In this document: piece by piece, positions 34,902-43,917 of the stretch
Layout: the number at the start of each line of letters is the position of its first letter
How positions within the stretch are numbered: position 1 is the stretch's first letter
DNA from: Polaromonas sp. C04
Lineage (GTDB): Bacteria; Pseudomonadota; Gammaproteobacteria; Burkholderiales; Burkholderiaceae_C
NCBI RefSeq assembly: GCF_002002705.1
Contig: NZ_MUNS01000031.1
Coordinates: forward strand, 124,001-188,000
Length of the DNA stretch: 64,000 nucleotides
Direction: 5' to 3'
Made by a program: the position numbers and the translations under genes
Notes under the pieces: model-generated
Databases searched by the model: none
Told to the model about the DNA's origin: nothing
What the model saw: the letters and a program-made list of their open reading frames with translations, nothing else

Positions 34902-35930
34902 ATGACCAAGCTTGATAGCAACGCCTGTCGTCCTCGCAACGCGTTAGTTGCAATTGCGCGGGAATATCCCGATGCCTGGAAGCAAATAGACGAATTCCGC
35001 GCTGACCGAGGTAAGGGCCTGCCCACCTGGCCTGATTGGTGCTTTTTTCCCCTCGCCGGAACCTACGCCATAGTCAGTAAGGGGAGCATGATTCCGCTTG
35101 GACTCGATAAGGTGGGCGACGTGTCACGCCTGGGCGCTCTCGGCGCATGGCGGGTCACCCAAGGTATCTACCGGTTCGACCCTACGGTCTTCGATGCCGT
35201 AAAAGACACCCCGGTGGAACGCGATATTCCTTGCGATGTTCTTTATCACTTGCCCGAATGGTGCATTTATATTGAGACGCCGGGCCTAGCTTGGGGAGGC
35301 GATCAACTGCACGGTGTGTGGGTGCATCTCGAGTATGACATGAACGACGGTCGACATGAATTGCGTATGTTGACCGACGCTGATGATTATCTCTCTCCCA
35401 TCATTTTGCATCTGGGCCAATGGCCTCTCAAGGAAGCCATCGAAAGGGTTTTCGCAGAATCACAACGGCATGGCCTACCCAAATTCGACATGTCAGACGA
35501 TATGCCGCAATTGGTAGCCATTCATGAGCAGTTGCTTTCGCTCGTGCTCTACGTGTGTAGCCAGGCATCAGAGATTGGTGACCGCTTGCGAACGCCCAGT
35601 CATCCGGCTCCAACGCGAGTCAAGGGCGGTGGTTGGCGACTGTTCCCCCCCAACCGGGTGACGACTTGGGACGTAGGCGTTCGCTTAGGTGCTGCGCTTC
35701 GCAAAGCCAATCAGGTGGCCAGTTCCGGACATGGCGAGCCCCGCAATGGGCTGCGCGGCCATATCCGCCGTGCACACTGGCACGGTTTTCTGTCAGGTCC
35801 ATTGAAGCGGGAGGATGGGAGTGAAATCGCCACGCGTGACAGAAAATTCGAACTTCGCTGGCTTCCGCCGATTGCGGTGAATTTAGACGATGTCGCTGAC
35901 TTGCCCGCAACAATTCGGGCTGTCAAATGA
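34902..35930 (+). CDS. AcrVA2-like protein (anti-CRISPR family)
   Basis: A 342-residue soluble protein without signal peptide. It shares several ordered motifs with AcrVA2, the Moraxella anti-CRISPR against type V-A (Cas12a): LGALGAWRVTQGIYRFD near residue 84 (AcrVA2 has YGAWRNTLGIYQLD), HLPEWCIYIET (LPDWCVYVDI), HGVWVHLEYDMNDG, HIRRAHWHGFLSG (HIRRGHWHGYWQG) and FELRWLPPIAVN (FRVRWQPAVFVN). The length is similar. AcrVA2 lowers Cas12a levels; homologs occur on plasmids and phages of hosts with no known Cas12a, so the role here is uncertain. It lies beside palindromic sites and unrecognised genes in a mobile-looking island. Motif comparison was from memory. Confidence 0.78.
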   Translation: MTKLDSNACRPRNALVAIAREYPDAWKQIDEFRADRGKGLPTWPDWCFFPLAGTYAIVSKGSMIPLGLDKVGDVSRLGALGAWRVTQGIYRFDPTVFDAVKDTPVERDIPCDVLYHLPEWCIYIETPGLAWGGDQLHGVWVHLEYDMNDGRHELRMLTDADDYLSPIILHLGQWPLKEAIERVFAESQRHGLPKFDMSDDMPQLVAIHEQLLSLVLYVCSQASEIGDRLRTPSHPAPTRVKGGGWRLFPPNRVTTWDVGVRLGAALRKANQVASSGHGEPRNGLRGHIRRAHWHGFLSGPLKREDGSEIATRDRKFELRWLPPIAVNLDDVADLPATIRAVK

Positions 35931-35987
35931 GCCGGTCTCTTCACAGGAAGTACGACTCACGGTGATTTGAAAACTTGATGAGTCTAA

Positions 35988-36374
35988 ATGGACTACTCAC
36001 ATGACGCAGCGGTTGCCACTTTGCGCATCGCAATCCACCGGCCCGGGGCAAATATCAACATGACCACAAAGAAATACTCTAGTCCTGAGGAAATTGCAGC
36101 CTACGACACCGCCCATGATGCGATGACTCTGGCGTTGGTCGAGGTGTACCGCACTAGCCAGGTGAGACAGGATGGTTCGTACGATCATGACGAAGCGGAA
36201 GTGGCTGACTTTAACCAATTGCGCGGCCGCTACGACTATTCGAAATCAGTGCTTGACTCAATGCAAGAGCCAGTGCCTCCAAATAAGTTCGACGAAGCAT
36301 TGGTAGCCGCGCAGGCGGCCCGTGCGTACGAAATTGCGGCCCTTCCTAAACTGCCAAGCTACCTAGACGAATGA
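35988..36374 (+). CDS. hypothetical protein downstream of the AcrVA2-like gene
   Basis: A 128-residue acidic, mostly helical protein (YSSPEEIAAYDTAHDAMTLAL, VADFNQLRGRYDYSKSVLDS, FDEALVAAQAARAYEIAAL). An internal ATG at 36060 (MTTKKYSS) could be the true start, giving 104 residues. It lies 57 bp after the AcrVA2-like gene on the same strand, so they may share a transcript. No family recognised. Confidence 0.6.
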   Translation: MDYSHDAAVATLRIAIHRPGANINMTTKKYSSPEEIAAYDTAHDAMTLALVEVYRTSQVRQDGSYDHDEAEVADFNQLRGRYDYSKSVLDSMQEPVPPNKFDEALVAAQAARAYEIAALPKLPSYLDE

Positions 36375-36479
36375 GAGCAGGGTGCCCGGCGCCCTCCTCT
36401 GCGTTCACCGGTGTTCGCCGACGGATAAACCTCGTGGGCTACACCTTATTCCCTTCCTTTTACTTTTCAGGAGTTCATC

Positions 36480-37058
36480 GTGTCAGCACATATCTTCGCG
36501 CTTCCTTTCTCCGCCAACGTGGAGCTAACCGTGGGCCTCCTCACCAGTGAGCCCGTGTCGCCCCTCCACACCGCAGGTCGTCACCGGGTCTTGGTCGCGC
36601 TTCCCACCTTGTTCGAAGGGTCATGTCTGGGCACATCCGAAACGGACTGGATGGACTTCGTTCTCTCAGGGAGCTCCGCCACTCCGACCGGAGGCTTGGC
36701 GCTACTTGTTGGCGGCGTTGCCTTGTATTTCCTGTTCAATCTGCGTGACGGCTCGACTCGCAAGTTGCTCGACCTTGCTCGCAGCCAAGGCCGCATCGAC
36801 CTGGTCTACAGGAACGTCACGCTTCCCCTCGAAGAACGGTTGCTGTTCCAGACCCTGTGCAGGTACAAGGATAAGGCGACCACGGCTGCCTCTGCGCGGG
36901 CTTGGTTCACCCATGCATCGCAAGTGGTTCCGGGCCTTCCGGCTTTGTGCTCGTTGAATTTGCCGTCGTTCACGGCGGCCAGGAAGCACGTGGCCGTGTT
37001 GGTGGGGTCGGAAGCGGCAGCGAAGGCGCTTCACGTTACTCCTGCGGCAGTCGTCTGA
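36480..37058 (+). CDS. hypothetical protein with a single membrane segment
   Basis: A 192-residue protein starting at GTG 36480 with AGGAG 7 nt upstream. TPTGGLALLVGGVALYFLF at about residues 77-95 is a likely transmembrane helix; a basic stretch follows (RDGSTRKLLDLARSQGR). The C-terminal half (RLLFQTLCRYKDKATTAASA) looks helical and cytosolic. No family recognised. Same strand as the two genes before it. Confidence 0.6.
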   Translation: MSAHIFALPFSANVELTVGLLTSEPVSPLHTAGRHRVLVALPTLFEGSCLGTSETDWMDFVLSGSSATPTGGLALLVGGVALYFLFNLRDGSTRKLLDLARSQGRIDLVYRNVTLPLEERLLFQTLCRYKDKATTAASARAWFTHASQVVPGLPALCSLNLPSFTAARKHVAVLVGSEAAAKALHVTPAAVV

Positions 37059-37534
37059 GCGGCTGCCTTGGTGGCCCCCAAAGCCACCTACTGCACCGAC
37101 CCTCTACTTTCGTTTCGCCCCCAAGGCTGGGACCGGGTCTTGGCCGCGCGCGGACGCCGGAATCTGGATGCTCCGCATCACGCGTGGACGCCGTCCGCAT
37201 GTGCATTGCTTGGGGTCAAGCGCAGCGTGGCGCGAGCGTTGCGGGCGCGGAGGAGGACCTGCAAGGCATGGCTCCGCCGGACCAGAGGGGTTTGCTTCCC
37301 TCGCTTCGTCACAGCCGTCGTCGTCAAGAATATACGTTTCCAGCGCCATCCCAAGGAGATCGAGCGCATCCTCCAGTTGGGACGAAACAATTTCCAGGAG
37401 AACCTCAGATGAGGGGGCGCTATACCAGCAAGACTCAACTGGTGGGGGTGAGGTCGGCGGAGACGGAATGCATGACAAATTGCTGCTGATTGGTTAGAGG
37501 AATTACGCACTCACTTGACGGCATGTGCACGAGT
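37059..37534. other. 476-bp region with competing weak reading frames
   Basis: A minus-strand frame at 37104-37478 has protein-like composition (SSQLEDALDLLGMALETYIL, DDDGCDEAREANP) and follows the direction of the genes at 37535-39968, but its only start is a TTG. A plus-strand frame at 37068-37412 is very basic and less convincing. I call neither firmly. Confidence 0.3.
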
Positions 37535-37750
37535 TCAACGGCGCTTGTGATTCCTTGCCGCCCCGAGGAAGTCGTGAATGACCTGTGCCGCCCAAAGCCG
37601 CTTCCCCCCAAGCCAGATAGGGCTGGGCACGCGCCTGTGCTTGACGTGGGAGTGCAGCGTGCGCAAGCTGATACGCAGAAGATGGGCGACATCGGCCGCA
37701 GTAAGGTAGACCGAATGCTCGGCTGTCTTGGAAATACTGTTTTCGAACAC
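37535..37750 (-). CDS. small helix-turn-helix (AlpA/excisionase-like) DNA-binding protein
   Basis: A 71-residue protein. VYLTAADVAHLLRISLRTLH is the helix-turn-helix of the MerR-like HTH_17/excisionase group, followed by HVKHRRVPSPIWLGGKRLW, where the Pro-x-Gly-Lys-Arg wing is typical. Such proteins act as excisionases or regulators of mobile elements, supporting the view that this region is part of one. An overlapping 89-codon frame in another phase is a shadow. Confidence 0.8.
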   Translation of the reverse strand: MFENSISKTAEHSVYLTAADVAHLLRISLRTLHSHVKHRRVPSPIWLGGKRLWAAQVIHDFLGAARNHKRR

Positions 37751-37823
37751 TTCTTTCTCCTTGGAGTCGCAATCGCGGACGGGATGCCCGCGATTGGTCT
37801 AGGGAGAAATGTTTAGCCTTCGG

Positions 37824-38204
37824 TCACATCCCAGCGCCGCCAGCCGCATCGGCAAGGGCGTCGCGCGCTGCGTTCATTGCGCCTGTCCACGCGGCTTCCA
37901 GCGCCTGCCGAGGTTCTTTCATGTGGGGGCCGAGTTTGTCCGCCACTCCAAAAAGCCTGGGAACGCACTCATCCAGCAGGTCAAGGCCGCTTTCCTCCTC
38001 CAGCATCCATTCGGCGCAGAACTCCATAACATGCTTGTGTATTAACGCAAAAACAACGTTCTCCTTGCTTGCATACAGGCTCCCGTCCCTCGCGTGCTCG
38101 GGAGTGGCGTCCGCAATGAGGTGAGCAATGCGGGTGGTGAATACATCGAGCAAGGTTCGTTTGACGATATCGCTGACTTCGATGCGGCGGCACACGGTGT
38201 CCAT
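37824..38204 (-). CDS. hypothetical protein
   Basis: A 126-residue acidic helical protein (IVKRTLLDVFTTRIAHLIAD, HKHVMEFCAEWMLEEESGLD, ALEAAWTGAMNAARDALADA). The ATG at 38204 has AAGGA 6 nt upstream and is preferred over an upstream frame opening at 38276. It is 73 bp upstream of the helix-turn-helix gene on the same strand. No family recognised. Confidence 0.62.
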   Translation of the reverse strand: MDTVCRRIEVSDIVKRTLLDVFTTRIAHLIADATPEHARDGSLYASKENVVFALIHKHVMEFCAEWMLEEESGLDLLDECVPRLFGVADKLGPHMKEPRQALEAAWTGAMNAARDALADAAGGAGM

Positions 38205-38606
38205 TTCAGGTCCTTCATAGTTGGGAAGTCTCGTATATAGAGGCTGTTTATATGGAAGGCCCCCTTCGGCAACCACTACACTCGGATGTTCCTCCCCGAG
38301 GCCTTTCCAGCGAGCGTAGCTGCCTGCTTCGCAGCGCGCGGCTGGAAGTAATGCTTGCGCAGCGTCTTGACTTCCGTGTGTACGGAAAACACAAGATGGC
38401 CCTCAAAGGCGAGTCTATGAGAAAGCTCGCCAACGCCGTTTAACCCATGCCGAATCGCTTCAGTCCAGCGCCATCGCGGACAGTTGGGATTCGATTGCCA
38501 CCGTCACTCAGGACGCTAGCGCAGGGTGTCCGCCATCGCCCGGAACACCGTCCGCGATGGGCCTGTCCTGCGGGCGGTTCGGGGGAAGCCGAACCTTCAA
38601 GCGGCT
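38205..38606. other. 402-bp region without a supported gene
   Basis: Lies between two minus-strand genes. GGTTCGG-GGGAAG-CCGAACC at about 38577-38597 forms a 7-bp hairpin just past the stop of the gene at 38607-39968 and could be its terminator, though no T-run follows. The rest shows no convincing frame. Confidence 0.35.
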
Positions 38607-39968
38607 CTAGGACGCATTGGCCCAATCGTGCTCATCCACTGCATCGCAGCTATAGCAAACCAGGCGCTCCCCATCGGCAGCACCAATCGTCTCGACCAGC
38701 GCCCACACGGCCGGGTCGCCGGACAGGTCGCGGCCCGGCAGGCGTGCTTGGGGATGCGTGCTTCCGACGGCGGCGCTCTTGCCGGTGAAATCCGAAGGCC
38801 AGGCGACTTCGCGGGTCACGATGCGTCCGTTCCTCAGATTTTCCAGTGCCAGCGGGCAGGCCCCTTTTTCGGCCCAGATTCGATACGCTTGCTGAAACCG
38901 CTCGTCCGCCACGTCCATCGCAACCACGCACACTTGGGAGCCGACTTGCAGCACCAGCACATAGCACGACTTGCTGCTGTCCTCGCGCAAGGCCACCTGC
39001 TCGACCCATGCGCCAAGGGGCTCAGATTCCAGGGCATCATGGAATTCCCGTACCACGGTATTTTTCAGGTATACGCGGTCGTCGTCTCTCTGAGCGCCCT
39101 CCAGGAAGTGGGTGACCTTCCTCAGCCGACCGATGGCAGCATCCTCGATGCCACACCATCGGATACGGGGCATACGTTGCATGACATGCGCGGGCAACGC
39201 CTGGCGCACAGCGCCCTGGCCCTGCGTTGGCGAATACACCGTCACGATGTGGTTACCGCCGGCGGGCGGGCCCTCGGGGTCGTGACCGGTTTCCTCCACC
39301 GCCCGCGTGCGCTCCTGGAGATATTTCCAGGCATAAATCCTGCTGGGCCGCTGAAAGGAGCTCCCCTCGCATCCTTGCAGGCCGAGAATCATGTTCTCGC
39401 CCATGGGAATGCCCCGCAGATGCAACGCTCCGGCGCAGTCGAACACCACCAGAACGCAGCCCTGCCTGCACGCCCGGGACAAGGAGGTGCCCTCCTGGGT
39501 GAAACACAGGGACGGCGGCTTGGTACCGTCCTGTCGATACCCCTGCGACAGCTGCGTTTGCGTGACCAGTCCCAAGAAGACGGCATTCCTCCAGGGGTCC
39601 CCAGTCAAGTTCCCAAAGCAATCCAAGGTCGCCGTCAGCAACTCGGCAATGGCGTCTTTCATCTGCGACGGCAGAGTGAAGTACCAGACCACATAGTCGC
39701 TCAAACCCGGCGGAATGAGCCCCGGCAGGTCGCTGCCCGACAGCGCAAACAAGGCCAGGCCGCCGGATTGTGCTGCCGCCTGGTCTCGCATGTCCCCCAC
39801 CAGCGCCGGCAAGAAGGCTCCGTGCTCGGGGGGCACGCCAGCAGGCAGTCCGGCACTTTGCAGTGCGCGATTGAGCGCCTCCTGCGAGACCTCGGAGCGA
39901 AAGCCGCTGTCGTTTTCGGGTCGGGTGTCAAGCAAGGATTGGAGGGGGTTGTTGGAAAAATTAGACAT
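38607..39968 (-). CDS. large hypothetical protein of the mosaic island
   Basis: A 453-residue soluble protein with no signal peptide and no family I recognise. Segments with clear secondary structure include LSDYVVWYFTLPSQMKDAIA, RQGCVLVVFDCAGALHLRGI, RIYAWKYLQERTRAVEE, SKSCYVLVLQVGSQVCVVAM and AVWALVETIGAADGERLVCY. GCVLVVFD and CYVLVLQV suggest two beta-rich halves. AGGAAA precedes the ATG at 39968. A long plus-strand frame (38526-39989) covers the same span, but the minus-strand start signal and composition are better. Confidence 0.6.
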   Translation of the reverse strand: MSNFSNNPLQSLLDTRPENDSGFRSEVSQEALNRALQSAGLPAGVPPEHGAFLPALVGDMRDQAAAQSGGLALFALSGSDLPGLIPPGLSDYVVWYFTLPSQMKDAIAELLTATLDCFGNLTGDPWRNAVFLGLVTQTQLSQGYRQDGTKPPSLCFTQEGTSLSRACRQGCVLVVFDCAGALHLRGIPMGENMILGLQGCEGSSFQRPSRIYAWKYLQERTRAVEETGHDPEGPPAGGNHIVTVYSPTQGQGAVRQALPAHVMQRMPRIRWCGIEDAAIGRLRKVTHFLEGAQRDDDRVYLKNTVVREFHDALESEPLGAWVEQVALREDSSKSCYVLVLQVGSQVCVVAMDVADERFQQAYRIWAEKGACPLALENLRNGRIVTREVAWPSDFTGKSAAVGSTHPQARLPGRDLSGDPAVWALVETIGAADGERLVCYSCDAVDEHDWANAS

Positions 39969-40598
39969 GGGTTTCCTGCAAATGAGTAAGTGGAAACCGG
40001 TCTAGGTAGAAGTTTTATTCCTTTTGAAAGTGGCCCTGGACCGCCCCGGGGCTTGAGGTGGCGTCAAGCCTTGAGAAGATGGAACGAGGGGGCAGTTCAA
40101 GCCAGCCTTCACCCGAGGAGCGAACGCGCCTTCCGTATGCTGGTTGGGCACCTTGGCGAACTCTCTTCGGGGTCCTTGAGCATCGCGGCGATGACTCGTT
40201 CCATGGACGTAGTCAGGTTCATTTCATGAAAAGGACGGCCAGCATCGCGATTACAAATGCGACCAGCGATGGCAATCTTTGGGCGGACGTGATGCTGCCC
40301 ACCATGATGGAGAGCTGAACCTAGCGCCTTGGCGTCGTTGCGCCGCCCACGCGCTTGTAATTACTTTACTGTGACGGCAGACACCTACTTGTCGCAGCGC
40401 ACAGCGGCCGGCCCCCAACTTTCCACGATCCGAATCGTCGTAAGCATCCCAAGGCAATGGAATCAATCTATATGCGTTGCAAAAAAACAGCTAAAGAATT
40501 TGTTCTCCGGCCGGTTTTAATGCTTTCAAAAATATGTTTTTAGATTTCCTCCAAAGAACACATTCTTTGGATTGCGGACCTCGAGGAAAGACCTGAAA
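39969..40598. other. 630-bp intergenic region with a dyad near its end
   Basis: Divergent control region between the genes at 39968 (minus) and 40599 (plus). It becomes AT-rich towards 40500-40560 and holds the 8-4-8 dyad at 40551-40570. No convincing gene. Confidence 0.4.
40551..40570 (+). promoter_or_regulatory. perfect 8-4-8 dyad upstream of the 40599 gene
   Basis: CCAAAGAA-CACA-TTCTTTGG, ending 12 bp before the Shine-Dalgarno sequence of the next gene. It fits an operator or a leader hairpin. Confidence 0.45.
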
Positions 40599-41099
40599 AT
40601 GGAAATATCAGTTGGCCAACCGATAGATATTCAATTCTTTCAAATCTTTCTTTACATGAACATTTATTCAACATTGCACGATAAAACCAAGTCTTTCCTC
40701 GATGCGGCAAGAGACATCAATGCCAAGCATGCAGTGCCCACGGACGGACGCTACTTATACGTACACGCCACAATTAACTCCTCGGACATTGCTGGAGCGG
40801 ACCCAGAAGACTTGCTCGTCCCGGGCCTCTATCAAGTATTCGTGCCGGACGACTTAGAAGATAGCATGGCCGCGCGATGCGCTTTTGAAGCATTCAAGGA
40901 AATTGTTCCTATCGATAATCTCGACGCCATCAAGCTTGCAGTTGTAGACCCTGAAACGGGTGAAGAGATTGATATTGCTGATGACCCGGAAGTGTATGAA
41001 ATGGGCCTTGGAGACCGATGTCTTGGCATTGAGCAATACGTTGCGATGACCTACCTCACCATACCAAAGCCATACCGGATAATGAATTTGTACCGATGA
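40599..41099 (+). CDS. hypothetical protein
   Basis: A 166-residue acidic protein (pattern ADPEDLLVPGLYQVFVPDDL, AFEAFKEIVPIDNLDAIKLA, DPETGEEIDIADDPEVYEMG). The ATG at 40599 has GAGGAA 10 nt upstream and is preferred over an earlier TTG-type opening at 40572. Lower GC than the catabolic genes, with no recognised family. Last gene of the mosaic island before the duplicated segment. Confidence 0.65.
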   Translation: MEISVGQPIDIQFFQIFLYMNIYSTLHDKTKSFLDAARDINAKHAVPTDGRYLYVHATINSSDIAGADPEDLLVPGLYQVFVPDDLEDSMAARCAFEAFKEIVPIDNLDAIKLAVVDPETGEEIDIADDPEVYEMGLGDRCLGIEQYVAMTYLTIPKPYRIMNLYR

Positions 41100-41958
41100 A
41101 TCGTTTGCGAGAAGAGGCCCAGGCTGATATGCGTGGTCCATTTGGCCGGCGGATCATCTGCTGCATCCGGGCCGTCCCGCGAGGATATGCCTTTGGGCCA
41201 AGTCACTATCAGCAGGAGATCAGATCCGTCACAGGGGGCACACGGGTCGGCCGGCATGCGCGGACAATTTGAACAGGGAAGACCGAGCGACCACCGTTTT
41301 GTTGCTTAACATCGACGCTTTGCGCTTGCCTGACGTGCGGGAGGCGACCGGGAGCAGACGGCCAACATGCGCGGCAGAGGATCCGCTCAAGACTGACTGC
41401 GGCTGTAGAGGTTTCAGAACTGGTCGCTCCATACCGGACATTGACCTCGACGCCTTGATCGTCAGCAATTTGGCGTCGACGTCGTGCGCAACAGTGGAGC
41501 ACGGGAAAAACCAAAACGTAAGAGCCAATTGGCCTGGAAGTGATTTTTAGCAGCGACTATTTGCTAAGGGGTGTTGAGCATCTTCGGGGCTTTCGTGGCC
41601 GACACGCCGACAGTCTGCGCCAACCTCAGTCGGCGTGTTAACGCAAAGGCAACCTGGGGAAAGTCGAAGCCAGTCATGTCGACTTTTCATCAGCAAACAA
41701 CTTCAGTGAATGGCGGGGTAAAAGGGACCCAGTTGGCGGCGTGATTGGGGGCCAGTCCCAAGCCTATCCTGCGCCCCAAGCAAGCAATCTGGTTGTGACG
41801 AGAAGCGCTAGAGGCGCCACAACACGAAAGACAACCTGCTGCTTCAATGGAACCGACATCCCAAGCATGATGATAGGCGTAGTGAACTTCAGGCCTGTGG
41901 GTGGCTGCGCCCGGATGAGCCCGAGGCGCCTTCGAGTGCCCTACGAAACCTCGTCAAC
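41100..41958. other. noncoding region, mostly the second copy of the duplicated segment
   Basis: From about 41380 to the hydrolase stop, the sequence matches the reverse complement of 24800-26545 minus its IS630 element. No protein frame is conserved between copies. 41100-41380 is unique and unrecognised. Confidence 0.5.
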
Positions 41959-42235
41959 TTACGATTGGAGTTCCTTCGAAAGGAATCCCAGTACGACTCG
42001 ATTGAATTCTTCGGGGTTGTCACGATGCACGCCGTGCCCACTGTCCGCCACCTGCATGAACTCGGCGTTCGGCATCAGTTCGGCCACTGCGGCGGTCGTA
42101 GCACGGTGCACGTCCAACGTCCTGTCACCCTGAAGCAGGAGCGTAGGCACCCGCAACGCGTGCATCGCTGTCTCGTCAAGTGCGGGGTAGGCGTTGGAGG
42201 ACAATGCGAGCGCGCGCATGGCCTCGGAATTGCGC
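41380..42235 (-). repeat. inverted duplicate of 24488-26545 (without IS630)
   Basis: Includes the last third of the intact hydrolase gene and the noncoding DNA after it. The IS630-free junction lies near 41785-41800. The two copies differ at scattered positions, so the duplication is not recent. Limits estimated by eye. Confidence 0.72.
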
Positions 42236-42816
42236 AGGCGTCGCGCGCGCCCCGCTGGTGTGGATGCTTCACCCGCCGCGCTACCGTTGATTCCGTCCGT
42301 GAGGATCCGGACCGCGTCCTCGGGCATTCCCGCCGCGAATGACCTGTCGGATGGCTGGAGCACCTCACGCTCAAAGCGCACACGGGCCTCACGTCCCCCG
42401 GGAACCCGGTCGGCAAACGGAAGGATGGGCGGCTCGGTCAGGACGAGTGCTCTCACCTTATGCGGCCAAGCCAGTGCCACCTGGAGCGCTGTGTAAGCGC
42501 CATAGGAAGTACCCACGAGGACCGCAGGTTCGGCAAGCCAACTTTCGAGCAAGTCGGCCAGGTCCTGGGCTTCGTTAAGCACCGAATGACTGGTACTGTT
42601 GATCTCATTCCTGTTAGGGCTGCTATAGCGGCGGCTGTACGTGAAACATTGGAAGCGGGAGGTAAATGCTTCCCATTGGGGGGCCCACGATGTCCAATCC
42701 CCCATTCCTCCGTGAACGAAAACCAGTGGCGGTCCATCGCCTGCTTGGGCGTAGTGGATCTCGTTTGTGCCGGCGATTACTGTGCGCTGAAGCGCCAACT
42801 GTTCAAAGCGTGCCAT
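41959..42816 (-). CDS. alpha/beta-fold hydrolase
   Basis: A 285-residue alpha/beta hydrolase. PPLVFVHGGMGDWTSWAPQW holds the oxyanion HGG motif, VLVGTSYGAYTALQVAL the nucleophile Ser (G-x-S-x-G), LLLQGDRTLDVH the acid region and ADSGHGVHRDNPEEFNR the His. Relatives include meta-cleavage hydrolases and esterases; the substrate is unknown. Its ATG overlaps the stop of the Bug receptor gene (ATGA), so transport and hydrolysis are probably coupled. A truncated copy lies at 24488-24802. Confidence 0.88.
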   Translation of the reverse strand: MARFEQLALQRTVIAGTNEIHYAQAGDGPPLVFVHGGMGDWTSWAPQWEAFTSRFQCFTYSRRYSSPNRNEINSTSHSVLNEAQDLADLLESWLAEPAVLVGTSYGAYTALQVALAWPHKVRALVLTEPPILPFADRVPGGREARVRFEREVLQPSDRSFAAGMPEDAVRILTDGINGSAAGEASTPAGRARRLRNSEAMRALALSSNAYPALDETAMHALRVPTLLLQGDRTLDVHRATTAAVAELMPNAEFMQVADSGHGVHRDNPEEFNRVVLGFLSKELQS

Positions 42817-43787
42817 CAGTCTGCCTTGACCTTGGCCAGCAGGGGCTGCAGCCGAGCAGCCTCCTGCCGCACGAACGTCGCGAAACTTTTTGGATCGCCT
42901 GCGTCTACAACGACGCTACCCGCCTTGAATTCGCCTTCCCGGTAAGCGGGATCGGCGAGGACTTCGCGCATTACCGACGCTAGGCGCGCGGTGATGGGAG
43001 CCGGCAAATTGGCCGGGCCAAACAGCCCAGACCAGAGGTCGGCAGATACCCCCTTCACCGCCTTGCCTTCGTTGACGGTGGGAATCTGCGGCGCGGTTGG
43101 GTCACGGTGCTCCGAGATGATTCCCAGGGCCTTGAGCCTGCCGTCCCGGATCATCGGCAGGGCGGAAGTCAACGCGATCGTCCCGACCATCACCTGACCG
43201 CCGAGCAGGTCATTGAGCAACGGGCCTCCCCCCTTGTAGACGATGTTCTCTATCTTGAAGCCTGCGGCACCGGCGATAGCCTCGCCACCGATTGTCTGCA
43301 TCATCGCGGAGCCGGTCGCACCGCACAGCAATGGCTCCTTGGTATGTTTGACCAGATCAGTCAATTGATCGACGTCGTTGGCCTGCAAGCGCGGATTGGC
43401 CACCAACACCGTGCTGTTGAGGGCACTTTTGGCGATGGGCGTGAAGTCCTTGAAGGAATACCCAGACTTGAATACAGCAGGAGCCACCAGTAGTTCATTG
43501 ACGGACCCAAGCAGCAGGGTATAGCCATCGGGCGGCGACCGCTTCACCCTCATCGCCCCGATCGTGCCCGACGCGCCGCCGATATTCTCGACAATGACCG
43601 ACTTGCCCAATCGTTTGGCAAGTTCGAGTGCCAGAGCGCGGCCCATCCGATCCACTGCTGCGCCTGGTGGATAGGGCACTACCAGCGTGATCGGCTTGTC
43701 CGGATAGGTCTGGCTCAACGCGGCCGGAGCCAGGGCAGCGATCGCCAAGGCGATCAATAGGCGGCGCTGGAGGGTGGGACTGTGCAT
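42816..43787 (-). CDS. Bug/TctC-family solute-binding protein
   Basis: A 323-residue periplasmic receptor. The leader RRLLIALAIAALAPAALSQ is cut after SQ. Family motifs are YPDKPITLVVPYPPGAAVDR, SVIVENIGGASGTIGAMRV and ENIVYKGGGPLLNDLLGGQV. AAGGAG 7 nt before the ATG at 43787 decides the start; the longer open frame to 44219 runs into the LysR gene on the other strand. Divergently transcribed from that regulator, which is a typical arrangement. A truncated copy is at 30238-30629. Confidence 0.92.
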   Translation of the reverse strand: MHSPTLQRRLLIALAIAALAPAALSQTYPDKPITLVVPYPPGAAVDRMGRALALELAKRLGKSVIVENIGGASGTIGAMRVKRSPPDGYTLLLGSVNELLVAPAVFKSGYSFKDFTPIAKSALNSTVLVANPRLQANDVDQLTDLVKHTKEPLLCGATGSAMMQTIGGEAIAGAAGFKIENIVYKGGGPLLNDLLGGQVMVGTIALTSALPMIRDGRLKALGIISEHRDPTAPQIPTVNEGKAVKGVSADLWSGLFGPANLPAPITARLASVMREVLADPAYREGEFKAGSVVVDAGDPKSFATFVRQEAARLQPLLAKVKAD

Positions 43788-43917
43788 GGAGGTCTCCTTG
43801 TGCTTTTGGGAATCCACCAAGTCTGATGGCATCATGTATTGACGTCCAATTAAAAAAGGCGGCTTGCAATAGACAATACCGATATCACGCCATTGCTGAC
43901 GTTTAAAGGCTTGGACC

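Noticed and set aside
38526-39989. Plus-strand frame of 487 codons as the real gene
   Set aside because: The overlapping minus-strand frame has a proper ribosome-binding site and more protein-like composition. Some doubt remains, since neither product is recognised.
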